A stretch of DNA of 64,000 bases from Dokdonia sinensis (lineage in GTDB: Bacteria > Bacteroidota > Bacteroidia > Flavobacteriales > Flavobacteriaceae), in NCBI RefSeq assembly GCF_003688895.1, contig NZ_REFV01000016.1:1-64000 (forward strand). The letters are read 5' to 3'. A program made the translations under genes and the position numbers. Positions 43,401-51,962 of this stretch are shown one piece after another; within the stretch, counting starts at the first letter, position 1; each line of letters begins with the position of its first letter. Below the pieces are notes generated by a model, which saw nothing but the letters and a program-made list of their open reading frames with translations, made no database searches and was not told the DNA's origin.

Positions 43401-44138
43401 TTACTTCAATAACTTTTTTATGTCTTCTATTAAAATATCAATTTCTGGTTGTTCTTCATCCTCTGCTAGCTGCGCGTCCATAGGAACGTGACCTCGATAA
43501 TACGGTTTTGGATTTCCGTAAGGATCAAGGCGAGAGCGTATAAAGCCGTTTTGATCTATTAGGGCAAATAGGCCTGAGTGATATAAATCTACGTGCTCTA
43601 CCTCTCCTAAATTAGTGGCGAGGTAAAAGCCTTCATTTGCAAGTTTGCGCATTTCCTCACGGTCTCCTGTCATGAAATGCCAATTGGGATTGGTCACTCC
43701 ATAATCCTGAGCATACTTTTTCAGCACTTTGGGCTGGTCGTGCTCTGGGTCTATGGAGAAAGAGGCGATGCCAAAATTAGGATTTCCCTCAAACTCTTGG
43801 GCAATCGCTTGTAAGTTGTGATTCATTGGGATACAAATGTCCGTACATCTGGTAAAAAAGAATTCTACGAGATACACTTTTCCTTTATAATCTGCATTTG
43901 TAATGGTGTCATTGTCTTGATTTACAAACTCAAACGGTGGTACTTTACGGTCTACTCCGTTTTGATTGATGTAAACTAGACCATCTGGAGCTTCATCTTC
44001 TTGTTCACCACCCACGGCGTGCATCCTACCACCCCGAGTGACATCATCGTTTACTAATCGCTTAAAGATTTTTGGGATAAATATGATCCCAAAAATGAGG
44101 ACTATGGCCGCGATTCCTATATATGTATTCTTGCGCAT
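43401..44138 (-). CDS. SCO family copper chaperone
   Basis: A 245-residue protein with an N-terminal membrane anchor and a thioredoxin-like SCO domain. It has the copper-binding CTDIC motif in FFFTRCTDICIPMNHN and the distal His in DLYHSGLFALID. SCO proteins deliver copper to the CuA site of cytochrome c oxidase. It lies 2 nt downstream of a 230-residue paralogue-like protein and upstream of DUF420. Confidence 0.93.
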   Translation of the reverse strand: MRKNTYIGIAAIVLIFGIIFIPKIFKRLVNDDVTRGGRMHAVGGEQEDEAPDGLVYINQNGVDRKVPPFEFVNQDNDTITNADYKGKVYLVEFFFTRCTDICIPMNHNLQAIAQEFEGNPNFGIASFSIDPEHDQPKVLKKYAQDYGVTNPNWHFMTGDREEMRKLANEGFYLATNLGEVEHVDLYHSGLFALIDQNGFIRSRLDPYGNPKPYYRGHVPMDAQLAEDEEQPEIDILIEDIKKLLK

Positions 44139-44140
44139 CC

Positions 44141-44833
44141 TTAATTTTCTTTTGTAGGTCTACGTTGTTCTAATTTTGGACTGGCATTATTATTTTTACG
44201 TAACGCCTTACGATATTCGGCCAAGACAACTTTAATATCATCTTTTAGGTAACCTGTCTCTACAGCTTGAGTGAGATCGTAACCGTAAATGTTAGTTTTC
44301 TTTTTGTCATCGTCACGACTTCTTACATTGAGTTCTTTATCGACGATAAATACATAAGGCGAATATCCCCGCATAGTCGCTGCAAGTGGAGTTCCCAGAC
44401 TATCAAAATGCTTGCGCGCTTCTTCTGGAGTTATCTCAACAATATGAAATTTTTTGACATCTGTTACTCGGGCGAGTTCTTCTTTAAGCTCTTCCGCCTG
44501 GGCCGTGCTCCCTTCGTTTACAAAGAAAATGGCTTGAAATTCTTCAAAACCCTGATAGTATTTGTAAACGGTTAGGTTAAGATTTGCTGTGAGGCCAACA
44601 TTTTTCTTTAGTTCGTCGCCTAAATAGCCTACAATGGTAACTCTGTCCTTTAACTGTAGCGACTCATCACCATTGTAAGGTGTATCAATTTCAGCAAAAG
44701 TGTAACCGTCAAGATCATCTACTCCTTCCAAAACGACAGGAAGGGAGTCAAAATTATAAACCCCAGAGGCAAAGAAGATATAAGCCACCACGGGAAGTAC
44801 AAAAAGCGAGATAAGTACAAATTTCTTTTTCAT
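44141..44833 (-). CDS. SCO-like membrane-anchored protein lacking the CxxxC motif
   Basis: A 230-residue protein with an N-terminal membrane anchor (FVLISLFVLPVVAYIFFASG). The domain layout resembles redoxin/SCO proteins (KDRVTIVGYLGDELKK near residue 60, then VFIVDKELNVRSRDDD near 165). There is no cysteine pair, so copper or disulfide chemistry is unlikely. It is 2 nt upstream of the SCO gene and follows a terminator. It may be a structural partner in oxidase assembly. Confidence 0.65.
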   Translation of the reverse strand: MKKKFVLISLFVLPVVAYIFFASGVYNFDSLPVVLEGVDDLDGYTFAEIDTPYNGDESLQLKDRVTIVGYLGDELKKNVGLTANLNLTVYKYYQGFEEFQAIFFVNEGSTAQAEELKEELARVTDVKKFHIVEITPEEARKHFDSLGTPLAATMRGYSPYVFIVDKELNVRSRDDDKKKTNIYGYDLTQAVETGYLKDDIKVVLAEYRKALRKNNNASPKLEQRRPTKEN

Positions 44834-44850
44834 AGGGTAGAGCGCTAAAA

Positions 44851-44880
44851 AAAGGCGGTTTTTTCAAACCGCCTTTTTCA
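44851..44880 (-). terminator. Strong hairpin inside the oxidase cluster
   Basis: AAAAAGGCGGTTT/AAACCGCCTTTTT with a short loop and flanking T-run. It lies 11 nt downstream of coxIV and would separate the oxidase subunits from the SCO/DUF420 part. Confidence 0.85.
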
Positions 44881-44891
44881 ATATGTTTTTC

Positions 44892-45275
44892 TTAGAAATC
44901 CCAACTTTGGAATCCTGTATTGTAGACGTCAAAAATATAATCTCCTTCGGTCAGTAAAATAAAGACCAGATAACAGATCAGGAATACTGCCGTCCAGACC
45001 ACTGCTCGACGCAGGCCTTTTACTTCATCACGCATGTGCATAAAGTCCCAAGTGATATAATAAGCCTTAAATATGGTCAACAGGATAAAAATCCAGTTAA
45101 GGAGTTTCATACGGATAAATGTTGTCTCCGTAAGAATTTCTGGCTTTATGATACCCAATACAACCTCAATCGCCGTAACGATAGATAGGATGATAAGGAT
45201 ACCCCAGATTTTTGTAATATTAGATTTGAACTTAAGTGTTCCTCTGAATATTGCTAATTTATGTTCGTGTGCCAT
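44892..45275 (-). CDS. Cytochrome c oxidase subunit IV family protein
   Basis: A 127-residue protein with three helices (IWGILIILSIVTAIEVVLGII, LLNWIFILLTIFKAYYITWDFMHM and AVFLICYLVFILLTEGDYI). It matches the short prokaryotic subunit IV family that stabilises the oxidase. It is downstream of two coxIII genes and followed by a strong terminator. Confidence 0.9.
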   Translation of the reverse strand: MAHEHKLAIFRGTLKFKSNITKIWGILIILSIVTAIEVVLGIIKPEILTETTFIRMKLLNWIFILLTIFKAYYITWDFMHMRDEVKGLRRAVVWTAVFLICYLVFILLTEGDYIFDVYNTGFQSWDF

Positions 45276-45368
45276 AGCTTATGCTACTTATGTTATATTA
45301 TTTTTATCTCAAAATGCTTTCCCTCTCAAAACGTGAATCTCTTGATGAGATTTCAGCCTCTGCAGGAA

Positions 45369-46349
45369 TTAAACTAGGTAGAAGAAGGTAAATACAAATA
45401 CCCAAACTAAATCTACAAAGTGCCAGTACAATCCTACTTTTTCTACCATCTCATAGTGACCACGGCGCTCGTAAGTACCCAACAATACATTAAAGAAGAT
45501 GATAATATTTATCACAACTCCTGAAAATACGTGAAAACCGTGAAAGCCTGTGATAAAGAAAAAGAAATCTGCAAATAGTGGCGTACCGTACTCATTATGA
45601 TACAGATTTGCCCCCTCTACAACGCCCACAGCATCTCTATTAATTTTGGCCAGAGACTCTTCTCTATTTAAAACTATTTTTTCACCTTTCTCGTTAAGCT
45701 CTTGAACACGGATCAATAAGTCTGGATTTGCGACAAATCCTGCTTTTACCTCTTCAATATTGTACGTAGTGGGTGTTCCTTCTTCATAATACCACACCCC
45801 GTTTTTTTTCAAGTGTTGCTCACGCTCACTTACTCCGGCTATTGCAAACTCACTTAATGCAACGCGCTCTCCATCTACATTCTGGAACTGAAGTATTTTA
45901 CCTCCCTTAGTCTCTACCGCTCCATAATCCCCCTGAATGAATGTTGCCCATTCCCAAGCCTGTGACCCTACGAATATTGCTCCCCCGATGATCGTGAGAA
46001 ACATATAGAACGTCACTTTTTTCTTGTTCATGTGATGACCAGCGTCTACAGCAAGTACCATTGTAACTGACGACATAATAAGTATGAATGTCATAAACGC
46101 CACATAATACATCGGGGCATTTACACCGTGTAATCCTGGAAAGTGAGTAAACACTTCATCTGCAATAGGCCAAGAGTCTATAAATTTGAATCTAGAAAAT
46201 CCATAAGCGGCAAGAAATCCTGAGAACGTAAGTGCATCAGAAACGATGAAAAACCACATCATCAATTTTCCATAACTTGCTCTAAGTGGCTGGTTACCAC
46301 CTCCCCAAGTGTTTTCTCCTGTATCAGTACTTGTCACGGTCGTGCTCAT
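45369..46349 (-). CDS. Cytochrome c oxidase subunit III (long form)
   Basis: The 326-residue protein has the coxIII helices (FFIVSDALTFSGFLAAYGF, FFITGFHGFHVFSGVVINII and GLYWHFVDLVWVFVFTFFYL). A soluble insert of about 100 residues sits between helices (from KGGKILQFQNVDGERVALS to EGANLYHNEYGTP). Such inserted long forms occur in Bacteroidota. Subunit III is a non-catalytic core subunit of the aa3/caa3 oxidase in the inner membrane. A good promoter is at 46379-46410. Confidence 0.92.
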   Translation of the reverse strand: MSTTVTSTDTGENTWGGGNQPLRASYGKLMMWFFIVSDALTFSGFLAAYGFSRFKFIDSWPIADEVFTHFPGLHGVNAPMYYVAFMTFILIMSSVTMVLAVDAGHHMNKKKVTFYMFLTIIGGAIFVGSQAWEWATFIQGDYGAVETKGGKILQFQNVDGERVALSEFAIAGVSEREQHLKKNGVWYYEEGTPTTYNIEEVKAGFVANPDLLIRVQELNEKGEKIVLNREESLAKINRDAVGVVEGANLYHNEYGTPLFADFFFFITGFHGFHVFSGVVINIIIFFNVLLGTYERRGHYEMVEKVGLYWHFVDLVWVFVFTFFYLV

Positions 46350-46378
46350 AGTAGCGTAATTGGTTATAATATTGTTTG

Positions 46379-46410
46379 CAAAAATAAGTATTTTCTAATC
46401 GTATTTCAAA
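46379..46410 (-). promoter_or_regulatory. Promoter of long coxIII
   Basis: On the minus strand TTTG (46407-46410), a 20-nt spacer and TATTTTTG (46379-46386) give a full Bacteroidota promoter match 30 nt before the start codon. Confidence 0.65.
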
Positions 46411-46440
46411 CCTTGAAGCTCGATTTATAATGGGTCTAAT

Positions 46441-46460
46441 TACGCTTTGGCAAAAGCGTA
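46441..46460. repeat. Degenerate dispersed palindrome
   Basis: TACGCTTTGGCAAAAGCGTA keeps the arms of the dispersed palindrome with an altered centre. Confidence 0.5.
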
Positions 46461-46496
46461 CTAGAAAAAATCACAATAAGTTCCCAGATTCTCCTA

Positions 46497-47105
46497 TTAA
46501 GCACAAGCCGTCCACTCGCACCAGTGGCGCGTACAGTACAACAACAAGAATAAAAACACCCAAAGAATATCCAGAAAATGCCAAAAGGTAACACCTAGCG
46601 TCAACCCCAGGTGACTTTCGTTAGTGTACTTTCCTTGAAATTGTTTTACCACCATCACAACTAGTGAAACAAATCCTGCAAAAACGTGTACTGCGTGTAC
46701 CACTCCGATAAGCGTGATAAATGTTCCAGTTATATTACTCACGGGGCCAGTAAAATATAAGCCTTGAGCTGTAAGCTGTCCATAACCTTGGACTTGCGAA
46801 ATAACAAATGTAATCCCTAGTCCAAGTGTAACAAACATAAGCAGAGTTCCTTGGGATTTATTACCAGCTAGAATTGCTTTTTTTGATAAATGAATAGTGA
46901 TACTGCTTACAATAATAATTATCGTAGACCAAATAAGCGCCTCTGGAAAATCATAAGTACTATTCCAATCTCTGCGTTCCATACTCACGATGTAGGCACT
47001 TGTAAGCCCAGCAAAGGTCATACAAAGACTAATAATACCAAACCAGAGCATCTGCTTTTTAGAGCGTTCCCTCTTAAATCGTTCTGTTCCTTGCGTGTAA
47101 TCCAT
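46497..47105 (-). CDS. Cytochrome c oxidase subunit III (short form)
   Basis: A 202-residue protein with the coxIII/heme-copper oxidase fold: MLWFGIISLCMTFAGLTSAYIV, FITLIGVVHAVHVFAGFVSLVVM and GVTFWHFLDILWVFLFLLLY. It starts directly after cyoE and differs from the long coxIII by lacking the soluble insert. Two coxIII genes in tandem are typical of Bacteroidota oxidase loci. Confidence 0.92.
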   Translation of the reverse strand: MDYTQGTERFKRERSKKQMLWFGIISLCMTFAGLTSAYIVSMERRDWNSTYDFPEALIWSTIIIIVSSITIHLSKKAILAGNKSQGTLLMFVTLGLGITFVISQVQGYGQLTAQGLYFTGPVSNITGTFITLIGVVHAVHVFAGFVSLVVMVVKQFQGKYTNESHLGLTLGVTFWHFLDILWVFLFLLLYCTRHWCEWTACA

Positions 47106-47999
47106 CTAGCGTAAAAATTTATCCACTACAAAAACAATTTGTAGCAAGGTAATGTATGTGACGCTGGAGAGCATCAATCGTTTTGCAGTTTTTGCATCCC
47201 GATTTTGATAAAGTTTGATAGCCCAGTACAACATAAACAAGCCAAGACCACCAACTATAATTGCTGCAGCTGGAGATAGGAAAAGATTCCCTGTGTATCC
47301 AAAAGCAGGAATAATCGATATCAATATCGTCCACACTGTGTATAAAATAACTTGCGTTGCGGTTCCTTTATCTCGTTTTCCCGTAGGCAACATAAAAAAA
47401 CCTCCTTTTTTATAATCGTCATACAAGAACCATCCTATTGCCCAAAAATGTGGAAACTGCCAGAAAAACTGAATCATAAACAGCGTCCCAGGCTCAATAC
47501 CAAAGTCGTTTGTTGCGGCTACCCAACCTAACATAAAAGGAATTGCTCCAGGAAAAGCACCCACAAAAACAGAAAGCGGTGTCTTCGTTTTGAGCGGTGT
47601 ATAGAGCAACACATACATAAATATGGAAATCCCTCCAAACATTGCCGTTTGTGGATTGATGTAAAATAAAGTGAGTAATCCGAGGATTGTAAAAGCAATT
47701 GCGATGGCCATTGCCACGGTAGTAGACATACGTCCAGAGGCAACAGGCCTATTCTTCGTGCGATCCATAAGAGCATCGAGATCACGCTCCAATACCTGAT
47801 TGTATGCGTTAGAAGCACCAACCATAAGGTAACCCCCTACAGAGAGTAGCAGTACAATTCCCCAATCTATAATCTCGGCACCCAGAAAATAACCTGCCAC
47901 ACTAGAAAATACAACGCTTATAGAAAGGCGCATCTTTGTGATTTCCTTGAAATCTTGCCAGGGAGAAACAGCAATGGTATGGGTAGAAACTTCGCTCAA
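47106..47999 (-). CDS. cyoE: Heme o synthase (protoheme IX farnesyltransferase)
   Basis: An integral membrane prenyltransferase that adds farnesyl to heme b. It has the Asp-rich motif NQVLERDLDALMDRTKNRP, the second YTPLKTKTPLSVFVGAFPGAIP and later DDYKKGGFFMLP. The frame is open up to 48074, but no ATG is near. I chose the TTG at 47999, giving MSEVSTHTIAVSPWQDFKEI with 297 residues, because a promoter with -7 at 48034-48041 lies inside the longer frame. It is the first gene of the oxidase cluster. Confidence 0.9.
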   Translation of the reverse strand: MSEVSTHTIAVSPWQDFKEITKMRLSISVVFSSVAGYFLGAEIIDWGIVLLLSVGGYLMVGASNAYNQVLERDLDALMDRTKNRPVASGRMSTTVAMAIAIAFTILGLLTLFYINPQTAMFGGISIFMYVLLYTPLKTKTPLSVFVGAFPGAIPFMLGWVAATNDFGIEPGTLFMIQFFWQFPHFWAIGWFLYDDYKKGGFFMLPTGKRDKGTATQVILYTVWTILISIIPAFGYTGNLFLSPAAAIIVGGLGLFMLYWAIKLYQNRDAKTAKRLMLSSVTYITLLQIVFVVDKFLR

Positions 48000-48033
48000 A
48001 AGGGCTTGAAAATTAGCAATCTTTAATTTTGTG

Positions 48034-48064
48034 CAAAGATACTCGCTAGTGTTCTTTTGCACAA
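48034..48064 (-). promoter_or_regulatory. Promoter of cyoE
   Basis: On the minus strand TTG (48062-48064), a 20-nt spacer and TATCTTTG (48034-48041). The predicted transcription start is near 48027, which supports the downstream TTG start codon. Confidence 0.55.
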
Positions 48065-48097
48065 GATAATACAAAGCTTAAATGAGTGTTAAAATTA

Positions 48098-48132
48098 CGC
48101 TTTCGCGAACCTGCCTGCCGGCAGGCAGGAGC
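48098..48132. repeat. Composite palindrome: 20-bp insert in the dispersed palindrome
   Basis: CGCTTTCGCGAA (48098-48109), then the perfect palindrome CCTGCCTGCCGGCAGGCAGG (48110-48129), then AGC. It has the same structure as 26903-26938 in the opposite orientation, and it ends just upstream of the -7 box of the metallo-hydrolase gene. Confidence 0.85.
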
Positions 48133-48176
48133 AAAAAAACTATCTTTAAAATATTAAAGTTAAAAAACCTCCCATT

Positions 48177-49070
48177 ATGAAATCACTACTTTCCCTATGT
48201 ATCTTTACTATTTCCCTTATGGCCACTGCCCAAGGTCGTTTTGATAATGTTCAAATAAAGGTTGAACCCGTAGGGGATGATATTTATATGCTAGTGGGAG
48301 CTGGCGGAAACATTGGGATTTCTGTGGGCGAAGACGGTGTTTTTATGATAGACGACCAGTTTGCACCGCTCAGTGATAAGATTATGGCAGCGATAAAAAC
48401 GGTATCTGATAAGCCCGTAAAATTTCTGGTAAACACCCACTTTCACGGAGATCACTCCGGTGGCAATGCAAATTTTGAGGCCGCTGGCGCAATGATTGTG
48501 GCTCACGACAATGTGCGCAAGCGACTCGCCGAAAATGAAAAAACAGCCGATGCTGGCCTGCCTGTCATCACCTTTTCTGAAGACGCAACCTTTTATATGA
48601 ACGGAAACGATATTTTTATCACTCACGTGCACGAGGCACATACAGATGGTGATGCGCTTATCTATTTTGCCCAAAGCAATGTGCTTCACACAGGAGACAC
48701 TTTTTTTAACGGAAGATTCCCTTATATAGATCTTGCGCGAGGTGGAAGTATTACCGGCGACATCGCTGCTGCCGCAAAAGGGCTGATGCTTATTAATGAT
48801 GAGACAAAGATTATTCCAGGTCACGGACCAATGGGAACAAAAGAAGATTACAAGAAGTACAACACGATGCTCAAAACAGTCGCTGGCAATATCTCAGACG
48901 CTATACAAGCAGGAAAAACCGAAGATCAAGTCGTTGCAGATGGATCTCTTACAAATGATTTCTTTACAGACGAAGAGACCAAAGACGACTTCATATCTGG
49001 GGAAAAATTTCGCCGTACGATCTATCAAAGTCTCATAAAAGAAAAGGAAACGAACATCATAGAGGACTAA
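48177..49070 (+). CDS. MBL-fold metallo-hydrolase, exported
   Basis: A 297-residue protein with signal peptide MKSLLSLCIFTISLMATAQ and the metallo-beta-lactamase fold: zinc motif THFHGDHSGG, then HVHEAHTDGDALIYF, THTGDTFFNG-like LHTGDTFFNGRFP and IIPGHGP. It probably acts in the periplasm; the substrate is unknown. A -7-like TATCTTTA (48141-48148) lies upstream, with the composite palindrome occupying the -33 area. The VOC gene follows after 1 nt. Confidence 0.92.
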   Translation: MKSLLSLCIFTISLMATAQGRFDNVQIKVEPVGDDIYMLVGAGGNIGISVGEDGVFMIDDQFAPLSDKIMAAIKTVSDKPVKFLVNTHFHGDHSGGNANFEAAGAMIVAHDNVRKRLAENEKTADAGLPVITFSEDATFYMNGNDIFITHVHEAHTDGDALIYFAQSNVLHTGDTFFNGRFPYIDLARGGSITGDIAAAAKGLMLINDETKIIPGHGPMGTKEDYKKYNTMLKTVAGNISDAIQAGKTEDQVVADGSLTNDFFTDEETKDDFISGEKFRRTIYQSLIKEKETNIIED

Positions 49071-49071
49071 A

Positions 49072-49440
49072 ATGAAGCCTGCTGTAAAATCCATACGACC
49101 ATTTGTAGGATCTAAAGACTTTCAAGAATCTAAACGATTTTATGAACGTATAGGTTTTATCGAAAATTGGGCAGGACACAACATGTCCTTTTTGGGACTA
49201 GGAGATTTTGGGTTCTATCTTCAAGATGCTTATGTGAGGGACTGGGTAGACAACACGATGCTTTTTCTAGAAGTAGCAGACCCCGATACCTTTCTTGCTC
49301 ATCTGGAATCACTCGATCTTTCAGTTCATTTCCCTAAAGTGCGCCTATCTAAAATGGTCATAAACGACTGGGGGCGGGAGTTTTTCCTTCACGATCCTAG
49401 TGGGGTGTTGTGGCATATTGGGGGATTTAGTAGAAATTAA
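49072..49440 (+). CDS. VOC/glyoxalase-fold protein
   Basis: A 122-residue protein with one VOC module pair: RPFVGSKDFQESKRFYERIGF, then NNTMLFLEVADPDTFLAHL-type TMLFLEVADPDTF and REFFLHDPSGVLWHIGGF. It resembles bleomycin-resistance/glyoxalase family proteins, with unknown ligand. It is coupled to the MBL hydrolase (1-nt gap). Its last 19 or so codons are repeated as a relic at 52129-52185, marking a tandem duplication. Confidence 0.88.
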   Translation: MKPAVKSIRPFVGSKDFQESKRFYERIGFIENWAGHNMSFLGLGDFGFYLQDAYVRDWVDNTMLFLEVADPDTFLAHLESLDLSVHFPKVRLSKMVINDWGREFFLHDPSGVLWHIGGFSRN

Positions 49441-49478
49441 TGACCCAATCCAAAAAAAACTAATATTTAAATAGATAA

Positions 49479-50135
49479 TTAAATTTTCAATGGCCCTATT
49501 GGTTTCCACCAAATTCCATCCATTTTCTTTAAGAGAAAAAAATTCACTCTACCGTGATTCACTCCCATGTGAACGTGGTTGTAAGGAATAATTGCTACGG
49601 TTTTATTTTCATTTAGCAAGCAACCATAAATTCTTAAACTTGGGTATTCATCAATATTAGGATTACCATCATACCTATTATAGTCTAGCGCATTATAAAA
49701 TTGTTCAGAGTGTTTTTTGAGGCTTTGTACATTTTCACCCCACAACGTATCCAATGGCAGTTTTGATGGCAAGGTGAGGTGAAATTTATCAAAATTATTA
49801 AGTATATAAAACAAATCGTCTTCATTAAGAAGGTTTTCATAAATGGAAAAACTGTCTTTTATAGGACAATAAAATTTGAGTTCATACGTATCCTTGCTTG
49901 TACCGCATATTTTATCGGCAGTTCTATAAAGACTCCTAGCTTTCCTATAACGCCCTACAAATTTTTTAATTCCAGTAACCTTAATCACATTTTCATCAAC
50001 AAAAGTGTATGATTTTTGATTGTTGAGAAAAACTCTAAGTGCATCCCTTTTATTTTGATCGAATTCTTGTATTGTCGCCTTCTGTGCAACACAGGATGTA
50101 GTTATAAACAAAAAAACTAGACATAATATTTTCAT
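49479..50135 (-). CDS. Secreted small protein A1 (duplicated module)
   Basis: A 218-residue protein starting MKILCLVFLFITTSC (lipoprotein-like signal, CVAQ). The mature domain has FVGRYRKARSLYRTADKIC, LKFYCPIKDSFSIYENLL, YDGNPNIDEYPSLRIYG and a conserved ending FLLKKMDGIWWKPIGPLKI. I do not recognise the family. It is a diverged duplicate of A2 (52239-52898) and lies 7 nt after the zincin lipoprotein B1, so A and B are cotranscribed. The ATG at 50135 gives the signal; an upstream start overlaps B1. Confidence 0.75.
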   Translation of the reverse strand: MKILCLVFLFITTSCVAQKATIQEFDQNKRDALRVFLNNQKSYTFVDENVIKVTGIKKFVGRYRKARSLYRTADKICGTSKDTYELKFYCPIKDSFSIYENLLNEDDLFYILNNFDKFHLTLPSKLPLDTLWGENVQSLKKHSEQFYNALDYNRYDGNPNIDEYPSLRIYGCLLNENKTVAIIPYNHVHMGVNHGRVNFFLLKKMDGIWWKPIGPLKI

Positions 50136-50142
50136 AACAAAT

Positions 50143-51867
50143 TTATTGACAAGAATCACCCAATGGCAAAATATCTTCTTGAGGAGAATTACTATCCTCA
50201 GCAATGTTAGTACGAAGTATTCTTGTATAACTCTCAGAATCTTCTGGATACAAATCTATAAAAGTACTTGTTTCGTACAGGGCTCCCCAAGCTAAGTCCT
50301 CATAATACCGACTAGACTGTTGATTATTGTCCCACTCACGTAGAGCATCCCTCATAGGAGTTATGAACTTTTCAGCCATTTGTTGATGCTGAACGGCTTC
50401 TGGATCATCATTATATAAATCCGCCATTACTGCGTCCCAAAGTACAGGAAGCTCTGCAATATTCACTGGCACTTGAGCATCTCCATCATCAACTTTAGAA
50501 AGCATATAAGCGTGAAGAATCTCGTGAAGTATAGTCCTCGCAATTGCAATTGTGGTAGCTTGATCAGTATAACTATTTCTCAATACAGTTACATAATTTT
50601 TAGGTAGCGCATTACCGTTTACGTCATAATACCAATCAGTTTCGGCTTGATGGAGTGGGTTTGAAGGAACGCCGGTTTGCATAACCAAATTATACCCGGA
50701 AGCAGGCGCGCCAAATCTATAAATTATATTCGCAATATCATTTTGTTGTAAATTTTTGAGTTGTGTTAAAATATTATTAGAACACGGATCCAGATTTACA
50801 GAGTTGATATTATCCTCTATTTCATTAGCGATTATATATTCCTCTAAATCAACATTCACCCCTACCTCATCATTCTCAATTTCCTCTTCTTCTTCAGGTA
50901 AGCATCCACAATTTTCATCAAAACCAAATTCACAATCGTTCTGCTGGTTACAGTCATCTGGTGTCTCACAGCCAGGGTTTCTCATTACCTCGCCTAAATT
51001 GCGCGAGGTAGTCATCTCATCACCCTCAAATTTTATATCAATCACAAATTCAATCCCGCAATCAGGATGGGTGCAAGGAGCGGTCTGGTGGTCCACTTGA
51101 TGCTCGGGATGTGAGCAAGGAACTTCAATCTCGCAGTTCTCTACGGTGGTTATACTTATAATACCGCCAGTACCACCGCCTGTGTCCCCATCAGCTCCTG
51201 TATCACTATCACCACCAGTATCTCCAGTTCCTGTATCCCACGTACCGGTGCCGTTATCTGTATTTCCATCACTATCGCTGCCTCCATCTCCACAAGGGTC
51301 ATTTAGAAAATAGTCTGTTGCCGTACCGTTATCCATACTAACATCACCTACATAAGCTCCTGTGTCTGTATAAAAAACAAGCTCCCCTGTAAATGTCGTC
51401 ATATTAAGACTTCCTGTCTGGGTTCCTACCCAGTCCCTAGTCATACGATACTCAGCAATATAAGCATAGACTCCTCTAAGGGTCTCCTTTACTACAAGAT
51501 TAAAATAGGAGATATAGATAGGGTTTCTTTCATTAAAGGTCTCTAGCTTAAACGAATAGTTTTTCCTGTCGTAGCTATTTATAGATTCTAAAATCTCATC
51601 CATCTGGGCTTCACCCAGAATCAAATCTGGTTCTATAGACCGTGTATCATTATTATAAGATTGAATTTCAAAACGCATCGTACCACTTGTTCTTTTTTTG
51701 AGGTAATCTATAATGTGGGGAATTTTATCGCTCGCTATTTTTTTCGTTTCATTTTTTAGCTCCTGAGAGTCAATGACGGTAACTGCGTCTATTGTGACAT
51801 CATCTTTTGTACAAGATACGATAGAAATTAAGAATACGAGGATAAGCAATTTTAGTGTGTTAGGCAT
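50143..51867 (-). CDS. Zincin-like lipoprotein B1 (duplicated module)
   Basis: A 574-residue lipoprotein (signal MPNTLKLLILVFLISIVSC, lipobox Cys19). The N-terminal beta domain has SYDRKNYSFKLETF and a YAYIAEYRMTRDW segment. A Gly/Asp/Thr-rich linker follows (about 200-245), then a Cys-rich stretch (CETPDDCNQQNDCEFGFDEN) and a C-terminal domain with HEILHAY, an HExxH zinc metallopeptidase motif (about residue 455), and EDLAWGALYETSTF. The HExxH suggests protease activity, which is inferred. The gene is followed by partner A1. The promoter has TATGTTTG preceded by a G9 tract. Confidence 0.8.
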   Translation of the reverse strand: MPNTLKLLILVFLISIVSCTKDDVTIDAVTVIDSQELKNETKKIASDKIPHIIDYLKKRTSGTMRFEIQSYNNDTRSIEPDLILGEAQMDEILESINSYDRKNYSFKLETFNERNPIYISYFNLVVKETLRGVYAYIAEYRMTRDWVGTQTGSLNMTTFTGELVFYTDTGAYVGDVSMDNGTATDYFLNDPCGDGGSDSDGNTDNGTGTWDTGTGDTGGDSDTGADGDTGGGTGGIISITTVENCEIEVPCSHPEHQVDHQTAPCTHPDCGIEFVIDIKFEGDEMTTSRNLGEVMRNPGCETPDDCNQQNDCEFGFDENCGCLPEEEEEIENDEVGVNVDLEEYIIANEIEDNINSVNLDPCSNNILTQLKNLQQNDIANIIYRFGAPASGYNLVMQTGVPSNPLHQAETDWYYDVNGNALPKNYVTVLRNSYTDQATTIAIARTILHEILHAYMLSKVDDGDAQVPVNIAELPVLWDAVMADLYNDDPEAVQHQQMAEKFITPMRDALREWDNNQQSSRYYEDLAWGALYETSTFIDLYPEDSESYTRILRTNIAEDSNSPQEDILPLGDSCQ

Positions 51868-51887
51868 CGGTTTATTTTTAGATGGCT

Positions 51888-51911
51888 CAAACATACACAT
51901 TACCCCCCCCC
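51888..51911 (-). promoter_or_regulatory. B1 promoter with G9 tract
   Basis: On the minus strand the -7 box TATGTTTG (51888-51895) is preceded, 7 nt upstream, by nine consecutive G (51903-51911), inside the interval normally separating -33 and -7. No -33 match is seen. A predicted leader of about 14 nt precedes the ATG. The region is nearly identical to that of B2. Confidence 0.6.
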
Positions 51912-51962
51912 GATATTTTAGGGGCATTCGCCCCTTAATTTCTCACAAATGCCCCTCTTACC

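Noticed and set aside
48291-48824. 177-codon minus-strand frame opposite the metallo-hydrolase
   Set aside because: Antisense shadow of a clear MBL gene.
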